DNA of 64,000 bases from Strigops habroptila (GCF_004027225.2 NC_044282.2:59327225-59391224); one strand, 5' to 3'. Shown: positions 1 through 16,684, counted from the first letter of the stretch. Made by a program: numbers and translations. Notes: generated by a model not told the origin, from the sequence alone.

Positions 1-1128
1 GAATCAGAAGCTCAGAGAAAAGCCTTCTGACCGGACACTTGCCTCCTTTATTTGCCATTTATACTTCTCATCTTAAAGAAATAAATGCCATAATAAATGT
101 CATAATAAATAGGGATTGGGAGTTATACCATATAGAGATGATGAAAGGGTTTATAATCTCATTGCTGTTATTTGTTTTTTCTTTTTTTTTTTTTTAATTT
201 TGTCTTAGGCACACAATTCGTTCAGCCCAGACTGTAATTAATTTTACTACATCACCAGTTATCTCTGCCCCCTAACAAGGCTTGTCATTTTAATTTTTCA
301 CAGGCTTTCTTTTTTTCCATCCATGTGCCTGTTCCTGTATCTTCGTGAAGTCTCATCCACCCTGGCCCAAAGCCTTAGGCAAATTTGTCTGTAATGCACT
401 CCTGCACATCAGACATTAGAGAAAAAAAAATATGACTTCCACAAAATGGTGGGGGGGGGGAGGGGAAAGGAAGAAGAATAATTTTGACCACATGTTGTCT
501 AGGAATTCAGACAAGCCTGGAAAGGTTGGCTAAAAATAAGGCATCCTTTCTCCTACATTCTAATTTATATCAATAGAGAAACCCAAGTGCAATTAGAGGG
601 CAGGCTACAGAAAAAAGTTAGCATGTGGAAACCCCAGATCCAGCAAACAATGAAATTTTTGCCATTGGCTGCAGTGGAGTCAAACTTGTTAAATTTCACT
701 GACATTTATCATGACTGTCAAGAAAAACTTTGGGTCTCAGAGGATGAATCTGCACAGGCAGATGCAGAGACTTTTACATTTATTTTGCCTGCACTTTGAA
801 AGTTTCCTTGATATTCAATGCGGGGAAGTTAGCACTTTGCTAAGCCCAAGTAAATTTGCTGAAAGGGCTTAGCATCCCTTGCGCAGCTAGCTTGAGTGTG
901 GGCTGCGCTAGATCATGAGTCTATGCCACGACAAGCCTATAGGCTCCCTGGAAAAACTGAGCTGAAATCTTGCTGCTGTCTTTTTATGTGTCCTCACAGA
1001 AGCTAGACTTTGACAGCATTAAAGTGAACTGTATTCAGCTGAATGCTCTGCTGCTGAGCCAGAATTCAGGCTGCTCAAGTCTCTCTACCCCACCCCGTAT
1101 GGGTAACTCACACATCACACTGTGGGTT

Positions 1129-1512
1129 CATAGAATAGGATTGTTCAGGTTGCAAAAGACCTTTGAGGTCATCGAGTCCAACTGTTAACTCAGCACTGCC
1201 AAGCCCAATCCTAAACTGTGTCCCAAAGTGCCACATCTACGCATCTTTTAAATACCTCCAGGGATGGTGACTCTACCACTTCCCTGGGAAGCATTGTTCC
1301 AGTGTTTGATCACCCTTTTGGTGCAGAAATTTTTCATATCTGACCTAAACCTTCCTTGGCACAATTTGTGGCCATTTCCTCTTGTCTTATTGCTTGTTAG
1401 TTGGCAGAGGAGACCAACACCCACCTCAGCTTCTTTCAGGTAGTTGTAGAGAGTGATAGGGTCTCCCCTGAGCCTCCTGTTCACTGGGCTAAACAATCCC
1501 AGTTCCTCTGGC
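1129..1512 (-). mobile_element. CR1 LINE 3' fragment
   Basis: On the plus strand it starts CATAGAATAGG and continues AGACCTTTGAGGTCATCGAG, the reverse complement of a CR1 3' end. The minus strand gives the CR1 ORF2 C-terminal motif RRLRGDPITLYNYLKEAE followed by RTRGNGHKL and KRVIKHWNN. The 5' end is truncated and the frame is degraded. Confidence 0.88.
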
Positions 1513-2310
1513 TTCCTCTTGCTCCTTCCACTGCACCCATACCCTGCCCTTACCCTGGCTTTTGGAATTTATAACGTCTTCCTATCAAGGCGTGTTTCAG
1601 TGCACAAATTTACCCATGAAATATCCATGCATAGCTAGAAACCACTGTTGTCCTAATTGTAGTGTAAGGATTAAGGAGAACTCAACAATACAAAGACTAA
1701 GGGTCTTGACTTGGTCTTGAATGTGATAGAGTCACTTACTAGGAGTAGAACTACTGAAGGGGGGATCAGGGGATGTAGCAATTGTATTTCTTCAGAAAGG
1801 AAAGGATCTTCTACCATGTGGAAGCAACTAAAACTTGGTATCAGGTGTGCAGTAAAGGAAGGGTCTCCAAATCATTTAACCAAACCTGGATGTGTCTGCA
1901 AGGTATGTCTATTTATTTGGACCCTGAATCATGAGCCTTAGGGGTGATGGACATAAAAGAGTATTTTTGCCTCTGCAGAAAATACTGTAACAAATTGCTT
2001 TTCCATATGATGGAAGAGGTCAGAAAGGCTGATCTCACACTTGTTAATAATATAAGGCTCTCATCCTCAACTATCTCAAGCCAGAGAAGCTCCTCTGCCA
2101 TCAGCCAGAAGCCTATCTCAGTACGGAATCAGTCTGATTTCACCTGAAAATGATGCTTATAAACACAACATAGTACAGGAACTAATGCTGGTGAATCTAC
2201 TTTTGTGCCTAGAAAACTGTGTAGCTCACCAACCAGAATCTGCACCTTAGCACCTTCAGCTTGAAGTGAACTGGTTTATGGTTGTTTTGTTGTTGTTTTA
2301 TTTCTTTAAA

Positions 2311-2490
2311 GGAAGGAAGGAAGGAAGGAAGGAAGGAAGGAAGGAAGGAAGGAAGGAAGGAAGGAAGGAAGGAAGCAAGGAAGGAAGAAAGGAAGGAAGG
2401 CAGGAAGGCAGGAAAGCAGGAAGGCAGGAAGGAAGACAGGAAGGAAGGAAGACAACAGGACAGAAAAGGAAGACAGACAGACAGACAGAC

Positions 2491-2573
<83 letters not shown>

Positions 2574-2576
2574 GAG
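2311..2576 (+). repeat. Composite purine tetranucleotide tract (GGAA)n-(GACA)n-(GAAA)n
   Basis: A pure (GGAA)n block, then an irregular core at about 2375-2492 with GCAAGG, GGCAGGAA, AAGCAGGAA and CAACAGGACAGAAAAGG interruptions, then (GACA)4-5 and a long (GAAA)n block. The irregular core recurs inverted at 15536-15672. Confidence 0.97.
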
Positions 2577-3582
2577 AATAATTAAAAAATCAAGGTTTCT
2601 TACCTTCTTTTCCACTGTGGATCTGGCCAGAAACCTCATCTTCCTGCTGAAGTATTTTTAATGTAGAAGGGTGTAAATTTTATCTTTTGCCACCACGACA
2701 CCTTGTAACCAAGAATTTTATGGTACACTGAGGGCATAATAAAGTTCCTCATCTTCCAGGTCAGTAAAGCAAAGCACAGAGGAATTCTCTGAGCAACTGA
2801 TAAACATCATCATTATTAATACAATTCATAAAAAGTAGTGTTCCTAACAAGCCAGTGATTTAAGGGTGTTAGAAATCAATGCCATGGTGAAGAGTTAACT
2901 TGGCAAAATGCTTTAATTAAAAAACAAACAAACAAAAAAACAACAAACACAGATTTAACTAGGAAGGAATGGAAGCATTTAATCAAATCACAATGAGATG
3001 GAAGTTGAATACAAGGGGTTTTTCTCAGGAAAAGGAAAATAGTTATGCACATAGTGAGGTTCTTTGAATGAAACTAAAAGCTTCATTGAAGAAATGGGAA
3101 AATTCTTATGTATTTGTTTATATGCACATATACCAATCAGCATTGCTCTAGACACTAAGACTACCTCAATGCTAATATATAAAAGTATCAGAAATCTGAT
3201 CATCTGCACTATCGAATTGTTTAGGTAAATCCTTGAATGCTTTTGAATGTAATCTCAAAGCTGACCTAGCTAACCAGCTAGCACTCCCCTAAAAAACTCT
3301 TGGAGAGAATTTTAGAGGTGTCAGAAGGACTCTTCTCAACAGGCAGATTGGATACACACACCCTGTTTTGGAAGGTAAGAAAGGTCATCATCATACACAT
3401 GGCCAGAGTCTCCCAGTTCGCTGCAGATCCAGGTAAACACTTGTACATGTGGCCATCTGGTTCCCCATGCTAATATGTGTATGTTTTATCGTGACTACAG
3501 AGACAAAAAACTCAGCTTCATGTTGACTGCAAGCCAGGCAAAGCTTGGTTGGTCAACGGCCCACCACCTCACAACACTTCTC

Positions 3583-3932
3583 TTACACCTCTGCTGCTAC
3601 CACAGCAACATGCTCTCTGACATCATTCTGACATTTGGGCATCCTTTCAGACTTCTTCCTTTCCTTGTTGCAACCAGCTGAAGTCTGGGGAACATCCTTC
3701 TGGCTGGAGCATCCCAGGACAGTTGGCTGTGGAAGTTCCAGAGAGTCAGCAGATGTTGCTCCACATAGCTGTTGGTGACTGTCACTTTTCCTAGCTGAAG
3801 AAAACATGTCCTTGTCCACTGTCTTACACTGCAAAATGCTCATCTTTCTCACAGGCTTGGCTTCACAAGGCTGCAGGTTCAGCTCCTTCAGTTGTCTTGT
3901 GGCATGTCCCACTGCAACAGTTCCTTCTATAT
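3583..3932 (-). CDS. PKHD1: PKHD1 last coding exon (human exon 67 equivalent), C-terminus of tail
   Basis: The acceptor is TTGCCTTCACAG|ATATAG. The first two bases complete an Asp codon and 115 more residues follow to a TAA at 3585-3583. The peptide begins IEGTVAVGHATRQLKELNLQ, is rich in Ser, Lys, Gln and Cys, contains a basic cluster NKERKKSERMPK, and ends VAVVAAEV. It enters in phase 1, as the exon at 8081-8200 requires. A nuclear localisation signal has been described in the tail of mammalian fibrocystin; the basic cluster is a candidate counterpart but its position was not aligned. The assembled tail is about 162 residues, somewhat shorter than the roughly 190 in human. Confidence 0.85.
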
Positions 3933-6900
3933 CTGTGAAGGCAAGACTTGTTTAAGACTTACAATAATTGTAAGATGCTACATTCACGTTCCTTCTATGC
4001 CTTTCCCGTGTGTTAAAGGCATTAATGATAAAGCAGTTATTATTGGACAAATAATTGTAACTGTCCACAAATTCTGGTATGACAGAAATAAGCTGATACA
4101 ACCAACCAACCATCAGCTGTTTCCACAAATAAATATAAAGCAACCAAAACATCTGTTTTGTTCTTATTGACACACTAACAGTTCCTAGAGCACCTTCCAA
4201 TGGTCAACAAATGTCTCAGTAAATGCTTAGTAATAAAGCATATAGAATACAGCTGCTTAATAAGTTATGTATTGCTAAAACTGATAATAATTTTAATATT
4301 AAACTGTAAAAAAAAAAATACTACCTATAAAATACATCAACTCTATGAATCAGGCTGTAATATAAAGTAGAACTTTTCATTTCCAACATTTAAATCCTAC
4401 TCAAGGCACAGCCCGTAACTTGCAATGCTGTTTAAAAAATGATGTTGAAAAAATGCAGAAAAGGCAAAACATATACTATATATTTTTCATGTGGAAACAA
4501 AAAATGTTTACATCTTAATAAACCAAACAGTTATCAACCACACTTGTGGTGTAACAACAGATGGCTTCTGAGTTGACAGGGTGTGCTATCACTTCAGTGC
4601 AAGATTGGCAGCCTGCTTCATCTGGATGCTGAATACATTTGTAAAACTCTTGCAATACTCTCTCTTCCCCCTGAAATTAAAATGAAACCGAACCAGATCC
4701 AAACCTTTTAATCTGGTTCCAAATCAAGAACTAGTCCTAGTCCACATATCTCATGTGGACAACATCAGCTTTTCTAGTCTATTCATTAGCATATATTATG
4801 GATCCTTACCACAAATGATCTCAGAAAATGTTTTGTTACCACTCCTGATTTTTTAGGTTTGTCCTTGAATTTTGACCCCTAGCAGCCTGTGACATTCAGC
4901 CCTATGATTGCTCAGGCTGTCTGCTCAGATTCATTCTCTTCTCCTTTTCTGAACTCTATTTATTGGAACTCTATTTGCTAGAATCCTTTTCATATAATCA
5001 TAGAATATCTCAAACCGGAAGGGACGCATAAGGATCATGGAGTCCAACTCCCTGCTTCTCACAAAAAATATCTAAAACTAAATCATATGACTAAGAGCAT
5101 CATCCAGACACCCCTTGAACTCCTTGAACCTTGACAGGCATGTCAGTGGCTTCATGCTTGCTCTAATTTTTCCTGTTAAATACTGTTGGCTTTTTTTCAA
5201 CTTGTACACTCACTGCTTTCCATTTCAGGATTGCACCTTTTGGAAATCCACTGGAAAGCTGTCAGTAAATTTCAGGGGTCACACATGTTTCTGCGTGTAA
5301 TAGATTTCCTTCTTAATATTGCTTTAACATTAGGTAGTTGGCTGTTTTAAAGTACAAATTACATACATCGGTAGGTTCAATTTTCTTCTTTATACACATA
5401 AACAAGATAATCAGGTCATGACCCCTATACCAAAGCTTCATGTTAGTTCTTGATATATGCTGATACCCGCTTCATCTTCAAAGGTGCCATTTTCAACTGT
5501 GAAAATAGGTCTTTTCAAGCCAGTTTGAATTAATGGAGGAGGCTAAAAGTTTTCTGGATATAAGCAGTTTAAAGGATGAAATACTGCCTTAAGATTTATA
5601 TGACAGTAATCTAAAATATCCTGATTTTTAAAAAGTTAAATACAAACTACTCAATATCATTAAAGCACACAATTAACTGGATTAAATGCCAGCTAACAGA
5701 TAGAGCTCAGACAGCAATTATATATGGGAACTAATACTCAGAGGTGGGGATACGTGGCAGTACCAGACACTGCTACAGAAATGGAAGTTATGCAGTGTTT
5801 TGGCTAGTGGTTTGGAATTAAAACTAAAATTAATTCTGTTAAAATTTTCTAAAAGGTTGAAAAAATGGCAAGCCAGTAGAAAGGAAGAAGAAGGAGATGC
5901 TCTGAGCAATGTAGGAGCAAGGGCCACACACCCTATTTGCAGAGTAGGTGAACCTCTTCAGAAATACAACAGTGATTTCTTGGTGATGGTGGCCGAGGAG
6001 TTCAGGATAAGGATCAATCAGGTACAGTACCTGAAAGGACTAGAAATTAAAGCTAGGAAACTTAAGCTGTTAGAGGATACAACTTTTAAATGGTGAAGGT
6101 GATGAACCACCAGAATAAATTTCAAGAAGAAAAAACAATACATTCCTTCACCTCCAGGTGCCGTTCTGTTGACCATGAGTTAGTTAATCAAAAGTTATTT
6201 AATTCAAGAGGGAGATAATTGTGTATAGCTGAGGAGCTTTTTTTGTTATACCAAGGTTAGACAAGGCAGTATCTTGACCCCTTCTCCCCTGTAGTACTGC
6301 AAATCTATGCATGCAGCTTTCTTTTTCATCTCCACCCTCAGCTACTTGTTCTGGGACAACAGCCAGAGCCCCTACATCCATTGCACTTCATACTGTATAA
6401 GCACTACCAAACAGAAAACTCCTTCTTGTAAGTCTTGCTGTGGTGATTAATAATAACAGCTCCACACACTTAATTGTATTAGAAAAGTGAGATTTCTTTT
6501 GGGGGGAACAGCTATAAAGCAGAAACTAAACAAAAAGACTGCAGCTTTGATTTCCTCTCTCTCTCTCTCCAAAACCAACAGCGCTTTAAATAAGAAGAAA
6601 TCAAACATTAGACATTTCCAAGTCATATGTATTAAATTCACTTAAGATATTGTTATCCTTGTTTAGATTTGAACATATAGGGGGAATCTTTTTGTCTTGC
6701 AACTATTCCTAGAAGACTTTAAGTGGCTGGATTGCTTTTTCTGACAAAAAAATCTTTCCATGAATTATTTACATGACGGCTCCAATCAACACTATACCTG
6801 TCAGCCTCCCCAGCCAAAATGAAAGTTCACTATGTAAAGGTGCCAAGGGAGAATGGCAGCCTCCCACTGTGAGTTTATAGACAGAACTAAGTCAGCACGC

Positions 6901-8080
6901 ATTATGTGTCAGAGCCGACATCAGACAGAATCAGATCCTTTGATCTCAGACCTCCACAGGAAGCTTAGATCTCAGACAAATTAGATAAAAAATGAATTTA
7001 TAGCAGATACGTATCCTAAGGCACATAGCTGAACGCTGTGTTTTGGAGGAGTACAGCAAATATCAAAACACATAAACTGCAGAATTTCCTCTCTCCTTCT
7101 TCCTCTCCCTCTGCTTTTGTGATAGATGCTAATTAAAAGGAGATAAAAACTCCAGCTCGCCTCTTCCTGCCTCTTATGTAATCCACAGGTTTCGAGAAGG
7201 AGGAGGAAAAAGAAATTCCCAAAACAGAGTAAATGGGTGGTTCAGCAGGGTTATCCGAATGTCCTTAGATCCGTGCTGCTGGCAGGTGAGACAAAACAAC
7301 CCCAACAACTACTATAAGAACATTTCACACTTGCAGAGAGGGAAGCCAGTGCTTTCTGCTGCCAGCCACAGAGCCCCAAGGCTGTCTGCTTTTCCATGAC
7401 CTCAGAAGGAGTCATGTTTGATCAGCACATGATGAAAAGACAAGTCTCAAGGAGGTGTGCGGAAGAGGGGCGTTTCTGGCCGGACCCTGGGGAGTATAGG
7501 GGGACATGGAGCAAGGTGGTTGGGAATGGAGCTGCTCTGGGATGCTGGCATAGACTCACTGCTCAGAAAACATGATATGACAGTCCAGTGCGTGGTGGAG
7601 GTAACAAGTATAGTGCAAATGAGCCCTGAGTGGTTTTTTCTACCTCCAGCACAGTCCTGCTGAAGTCCTCCACAGCCTGCAAACTTGTGCAGAGTTTTTT
7701 GAGCACTGCACAGCTAATGCTGCAGCACTTGGAGACCTGGGCAGGGAGGAGCACTGTTGCTCCAGGCATCTGAGGACACTGTGCAAACGTTGGTCCCTGC
7801 CCTGCTCCAAAACCACTAGGTGAACTCACTGACTCCTTGAAACTAAGGGAGATTATGCAACTGCCTTCAATGGAGCTAGAATTTCACACAATATATATAA
7901 AAAGAGGTAAAATGGCAAATAGAAAAATACCAGGGAGGAGGAGAAGGTAGTAAAATGACAGACCTTCTGAAAACTGTGCTATTGATCCTGTACAAACTTA
8001 TAGCTTATTAAGAGATCTAAACCAACTTTTTTAAGTTCAACTGTTCTTAAATTTGAATTACAGTCAAACTGCAGTCTCAC
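3933..8080 (-). other. PKHD1 intron between tail exons
   Basis: This 4.1-kb intron has donor GCAG|GTGAGA at 8080 and its acceptor at 3933. It carries a CR1 3' fragment (4993-5130), a short CT run near 6556-6570 and a block at about 6780-7210 that resembles conserved noncoding sequence. Open frames at 5800-6096 (+) and 7563-7829 (-) have no recognisable domain and do not fit the exon phase. Confidence 0.75.
4993..5130 (-). mobile_element. CR1 LINE 3' end fragment
   Basis: The stretch TAATCATAGAATATCTC, then GGAAGGGACGCATAAGGATC and GAGTCCAACTCCCTGC, is a diverged minus-strand CR1 3' end with a single tail unit. Confidence 0.75.
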
Positions 8081-8200
8081 CTGCTGCTACAGGCACACCA
8101 GTTTTATTTTCTCCTTGATTGCAGCAGGGCTGGATGTGAGCTGCATGAGGCTGTGCCTGTTTATGGGGTCCCTTGGTACTGGCCCGTTCAATCCTCAATT
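8081..8200 (-). CDS. PKHD1: PKHD1 exon (human exon 66 equivalent), cytoplasmic tail
   Basis: This 120-nt exon has acceptor TTTCATTACAG|AATTG and donor GCAGCAG|GTGAGA, phase 1 to phase 1. It completes a Lys codon and encodes 39 residues starting LRIERASTKGPHKQAQPHAA, then an IQPCCNQ motif with adjacent cysteines, then ENKTGVPVAA. The segment is hydrophilic, basic and low in predicted structure, as expected for the proximal fibrocystin tail. The CC pair could be a lipidation or metal site; that is speculation. Both splice sites and both phases agree with the neighbours. Confidence 0.87.
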
Positions 8201-8916
8201 CTGTAATGAAACATACAGTCACATGACTTTCTATCCATCTTCTGCTCAGTAGCAATTATTAATTCAAGCAACAATATACTGCTGGTGAATTAACAGATAA
8301 CCTAGAAGTGTTCTTTCTGCCCAAAGAAATGGAGAGAGCTGTTCTACGTTCATACCATCTTGTTTTTTGCCATCAGGGTTCCTACCACTTCTCTTCATTA
8401 GAACCCGTCCTTATGTTGTCACCATGTTCAGTCAGACTTTGTTGCAGCTAGTGCGTATGGTGCAGTTTAGGACAAAGACCCTTTAGCCTGGATTTGCAAA
8501 ATTACTTGAAAGCAAAAGTTTGGATAGACTAATGAGAAGGTCTTGAAAGCAGTGGAAGATGTATTATTAACCAGGATGTGCATTTATTCCTCCACTATGG
8601 GTTACCTGTACATTTGGCTAGGTCCCAACTTCAGATAGAGTGTCTGAAAGGCAAAGTTATTGATAACTTTCAACATATCTAGCAGTTTCAGGTGGCTGTT
8701 TTTCAAATAAGCCACCAACAGCTATGGTCACATCCTTTTATCTTCAGTTGTTCTCTTATACAAATAGCTTTACGTCTTCTGTAGTGGGAAAACCTCCTTG
8801 AGGTAGCTTTGTTTGGTGTAAGATCAATGCTAACAAGAAAGCAACTATATTAAAAATCCACAACAGGATTCAGACAAGTCTGCAAGTATAAATTTTCGTG
8901 GGTATTTCCAACTTAC
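8201..8916 (-). other. PKHD1 intron between membrane exon and first tail exon
   Basis: This 716-bp intron is the shortest found here, with donor ACA|GTAAGTT and acceptor CATTACAG. I see no repeat, RNA gene or regulatory motif that stands out in it. Confidence 0.8.
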
Positions 8917-9072
8917 TGTTTCCTTTGCTCTTCTTGAACCAGCAGAATGCAATAATAAGGACGAATGCAGATGCTGCTGAACTCAGTATGACAACAAGAA
9001 TCATGCTGGCCTTCACTCCCATGGGGACAGGGAAGATGGTAAACGGCTGAGACAGCACAGTAAACTTAGCCC
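8917..9072 (-). CDS. PKHD1: PKHD1 transmembrane exon (human exon 65 equivalent)
   Basis: This 156-nt exon enters at phase 1 (acceptor AATTTTCAG|GGGC) and leaves at phase 1 (donor AAACA|GTAAGTT). It encodes the pre-membrane stretch SQPFTIFPVPMGVK, a hydrophobic helix of about 23-25 residues from SMILVVIL to VLIIAFCWF, and a basic stop-transfer KKSK. The helix is the only membrane segment in the assembled protein and makes it a type I single-pass protein. In mammals a short ciliary targeting signal, with Cys residues that are palmitoylated, lies right after the fibrocystin helix. The CWFKKSK here is in that position and of similar composition, so I infer it serves the same role. Confidence 0.93.
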
Positions 9073-12000
9073 CTGAAAATTTAAATTAAAGCAGTCAGAG
9101 TTTATTGAGTTTATTACAAAAGTAAGAACACCAGTTTAACAGCTAAAACACCAGGTTATAGGCTTTCAGCAGTGATGCTGCTGTTAAAAATGCATGCAGG
9201 AATAACCCATAAGCCCACCTAGTTCCAGATCCAACATTAGGTAACATTTTTTTAGGACTGAGCACCAGGACAAACCAAATACGGAACAATACTTCTCCAA
9301 TGTAAGTTTCAAGCTTTCAATACTTCCTGAAGCAGAGCAGCCTCTTTGTATTTAACAATCCTTAATATTTCTTTCATGAATTTGTATAGCTGACTACCAA
9401 ACCTAGAAAATTAACTCATAAGACATCTCTTTCTGAGGCCAAACGTATCAGGCCCAAACAGAAAACATGCACATTCTGCACAGCAAGACAGAGAAACTGG
9501 TTGTGACAAGAAAGGTGGTAAGTCATATAGGGTTTTTACAGGATGTACCCGATTCTTATCAATATAAGTTATGGGAAACCTCGAAACATTCATTAACATT
9601 AAGCTTAAGTCCATGATGCAGAAAACTCCCAGTGGTGTTATTAATATTTTCTACCATGTCAGTAATGAGCATTATAAATAAAAGATGTCAGTGTCCTTGC
9701 TGTTAGCCTCTTGATGCACACAAACTTGGTCTTCACTCCTAGTTTTTGTTGTCGAGTTCATTTGGTCTCAGCATCTGATCTTCAAGGACTGGAAGATGCC
9801 TAGTATGGCTCTTCTAAAAATCAGAAATAAGGTGAGTTTTTTCCTTGAATCTCTTCCAAAACATATTTTGAATGGAGATGTAGCTGGGAAGGACAGGAAT
9901 TTAACAAAACTGGTCCTGACAGTCTCTATAGACCAATTTGAAGGATGTGGATTAGCACAACTCATTACCTGTCTTAAAACCTGACTCATTACAGGTCCTA
10001 ACCCCACAATTCTAATAATTTTGCTGGATGGATATTTCTTTTACTTGTTTCAGTTCCACTTTTAATAAAAATCTAAAAGCCTTTTCTTTTTTCATCAATT
10101 TATTAAAAAAGTCAGAAACACTGTCAGGTAGAGGCTTGGTGACTAGGGTAAGTAGCTGTAAGTACTTTTATCTGAAACTAATTAGATTTGTGTCAATGTT
10201 GTCCACTTGAACAAAGCAGAGCTTCATCAGAACAATGCAGGAAGCATGTTCCAATTGGGAAAAATTTGCCTGCAGGTACAAACACATACAAACTTCAGTT
10301 GAGAGAAGTAATCTCACAGATATCAAAGATTCTACACAGACAGGTACTTAAAGGTGCTTTGACCTACTCTAATATTTTGCTAGTAGACTGCTGTGGTTTA
10401 AATGGAAAGTGGATGTATCAAGCCCATTGGGATCCATATCAGTTGTGTGAATATTACTGTAACAAGGTGCAAGACTATGCAGCAGTGTTATGAATAGTTT
10501 ACACTCCTTAGGAACTACCAGTAAAACATTCAGGATTATTGCATTCAACATCAGCTGCATCTTCTGAGCTGTCTCCAAATAGCAAAGTATGCCAGGGTAT
10601 ACAAGGAAACCTGGTCATGAAAACATACCCCAAGCATCTATTCTCTGATTTTTTAATTTTTGTTTGTTTATCTCAAACAACAAGCAAGTATCTTTGGAAA
10701 GAGTCTGGCAGTATAAAACCTTTTATACTGTCTACAGCATGTTTCCAATTACAAACAAGCAAAGGGGATTGCTTCTTTGGTGTGTATTTTTGTAGTGCAT
10801 ATTAAAAGTGTATGATACTCTGATTTACACAGGTGATACCTGCAGAGATGCATCAGCCATCCACATTACTAGCTGTAAACATCTCTTTGCAACACTCTGG
10901 CTAAATGTTTCAGAAAAGGGACCTCCATTTGACCTTTGTTCAGAGGAAAAATCTTGTGACTTCCCTGAAATGGCTTTCAAAACGTTTCATTAAGCTGTAC
11001 TTCTCACGAGAGTCAGATCCCATGAGGTGCTGACTTTCCAACACTCTCACTGAAGTGAAGGCGATGTAGGCTTTTGTCAGCACACACCTTAAAAGTAGAC
11101 ATATATGCCCCCTCTAAAGGCCCACCTTCAAGTACTCCCTGCACCCTAATCCTCTCTTTGAAAAGCCATGGGCAACACTTGATGTTGATTAGCCACTTGT
11201 GACCAAGGGGAGCAAAGGTTTCTCATAAAAAAATCCCTGGATCTTCATTTAATCTGCTGCTAAGAAGGAGTTTCTTGGGCTACCAATCCTATCTCATGCT
11301 ATCATGTGTACCGTGTCATACAATATCCATACATTCAGAAGTGTATTGAGCTGTTCTCACTATTTCCTACTTATTAAGATAGGCTGCTCAGAAAAATACA
11401 GTCTAAAGGTTAGTAAACTTTTTAATTTTTAGCTTAGATTTTTTCATTAGCTGCTTCAGCTTGGCCACTTCATCAGTCTGATGCATTAGTCCTCTGTTAT
11501 GTCCTGTCTGAAACAAGCCATGCTATCTTGGAATTTTCATTATTTAAAATGGTCAGACTATACTTACTCTCTTTGGAGATCATCTCTGAAAATGCATAAA
11601 CAAAATTATGTTCAGTGCTTCAGAGGAGTACTTATCAGGGCTTTATGCAGTGACACACATGCTGCCTTACCTTTACTAGAAATTTTTCTATGTGTCCTTC
11701 CTAGGCTTCTTTCCACATGATGGGTCTCAATTTATATATATACGGAGGTATCATCTATATCTATATCTATATCTGTATCTACATCTACATCTATACCTAC
11801 ATCTACATCTATACATATACCTATATATATCATCTATATCATCTATATCCATACTTATATCCATATATGTATGTATGCAATATCAGAATAGTGACTTTAT
11901 ACACCATTTTACAACAGCTATATCTTAATATGTCTTTGGGTTACATGCCAGACAGTATATACCTGTTTCTCCTTTGACTTGCCTCAGTAGTCATTCTCAA

Positions 12001-12800
12001 ACAAGAATACAGCACTTGGACACCTATATACCTTCAGAGCCAGATTTGTAGATAAATTCAGGCCCCCAAACAGTCGGAAAGGTGTTTCTCTTGTGCACAT
12101 GCCCTGAGGCTTTTGCAAGCCAGATTTCACGTGATGCCTTATCCCCAAGGTGCCAATGTCCCCCTCAGCTGGGGTTTCTAAGAGGGTATAAGCACACCTG
12201 CCTCTTCATCATTACCGCATTGTTCAGAGACCTCCTGCAAACTGCACAATCCTGGAGGTCCCAATGTCATCTCTGTAAACTGACAGGGTATCCATAGCAG
12301 GGCCCAATCTTGGAGGCATGCTCTGAATGTACGTAACCTGTTGCTCCCATAGAGATGATCAGGTGCAGATGAACAGTTGCAGAAAGGAACTGGAAATAGC
12401 TGGAGCACAGACGGAAAATTTCTGAATACAAACAGGAAAAAAAGGACTCAAGAGGAAAAAGTTTGCTCTGGCAGCCTAGCTGACCTTAAATACCTGATTC
12501 CTACATGGGATTCATAGCTAAGGAATCCAGGGAGAAAGAGGCACCTTTCTCTAGCAATACTTCTCTCTACTAACTTGTCTTGATTTTAGGGATCTTGCAT
12601 GAATACCTCAGGAGTCACCCAGCCCTCTTGCTGCCTGGGTAATGCCAACTTGGACGTGTGAGTGAAGTCAGGGTGTTTAGAGGTTTGGCATTGCTCCACT
12701 CATTCACACAAAGCCTAACTCTCTTTTCATAAATTCAGACCACCTGCAAGGTTTTGAGTTTAGTTACCAACTCAAAAAACATTCAGAAAATGGAGCTTAC
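9073..12800 (-). other. PKHD1 intron upstream of the membrane exon
   Basis: This 3.7-kb intron contains one clear repeat, the pyrimidine/AT hexanucleotide array at 11736-11880. The rest is unique, AT-rich sequence. Short open frames such as 10188-10493 (+) look like chance. Confidence 0.8.
11736..11880 (+). repeat. (ATCTAT)n hexanucleotide microsatellite
   Basis: Tandem CTATAT/CTACAT/CTATAC six-base units grade into CATCTATAT and TCCATA variants. The tract is interrupted and therefore old. Confidence 0.92.
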
Positions 12801-12908
12801 CTGGAGGTGATGTGACAGTGAACCTCAGTTTCCAGTTTGTTCCTGAGCTGGAGACGGCCAGACTGGAAAAGCTTGCACATCCATCAATGACCTCCACTTT
12901 GGTGAGTC
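12801..12908 (-). CDS. PKHD1: PKHD1 exon (human exon 64 equivalent), ectodomain
   Basis: This 108-nt exon starts by completing a Gly codon and ends with one base of another Gly (phase 1 to phase 1). The acceptor is TACTCTATAG|GACTC and the donor is CTCCAG|GTAAGC. The 35 complete residues read LTKVEVIDGCASFSSLAVS, then SSGTNWKLRFTVTSPP, a beta-sandwich-like segment directly before the membrane-spanning exon. The alternation of hydrophobic and polar positions in KLRFTVT and the closing SPPG turn are consistent with the last ectodomain strand of fibrocystin. Confidence 0.9.

Positions 12909-16684
<3,776 letters not shown>

Larger units (their letters stand above)
1..3582. other. PKHD1 3' UTR and downstream flank
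   Basis: This region follows the PKHD1 stop codon on the minus strand, so its high-coordinate part is 3' UTR. No single poly(A) site stands out. An AATAAA on the minus strand lies at 2302-2297, just beyond the purine tract, and ATTAAA variants occur at about 2983, 2917 and 2661. The flank also holds a CR1 fragment (1129-1512), a poly-T run near 176-195, a G-rich run at about 450-465, and the composite purine tract at 2311-2576. The short open frames look random. Confidence 0.5.

Noticed and set aside
2266..2661. 131-codon plus and 113-codon minus open frames
   Set aside because: They are translations of the GGAA/GAAA repeat; the GRKE and FLPS repeats reflect tetranucleotide sequence.
5800..6096. 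98-codon plus-strand frame rich in Lys/Glu/Leu
   Set aside because: No family recognised, no splice or promoter context, and it lies antisense within an intron.
7563..7829. Minus-strand frame as the last PKHD1 exon
   Set aside because: Its only good acceptor (CTCCCTTAG) gives the wrong phase; the exon at 3583-3932 fits splice site and phase.
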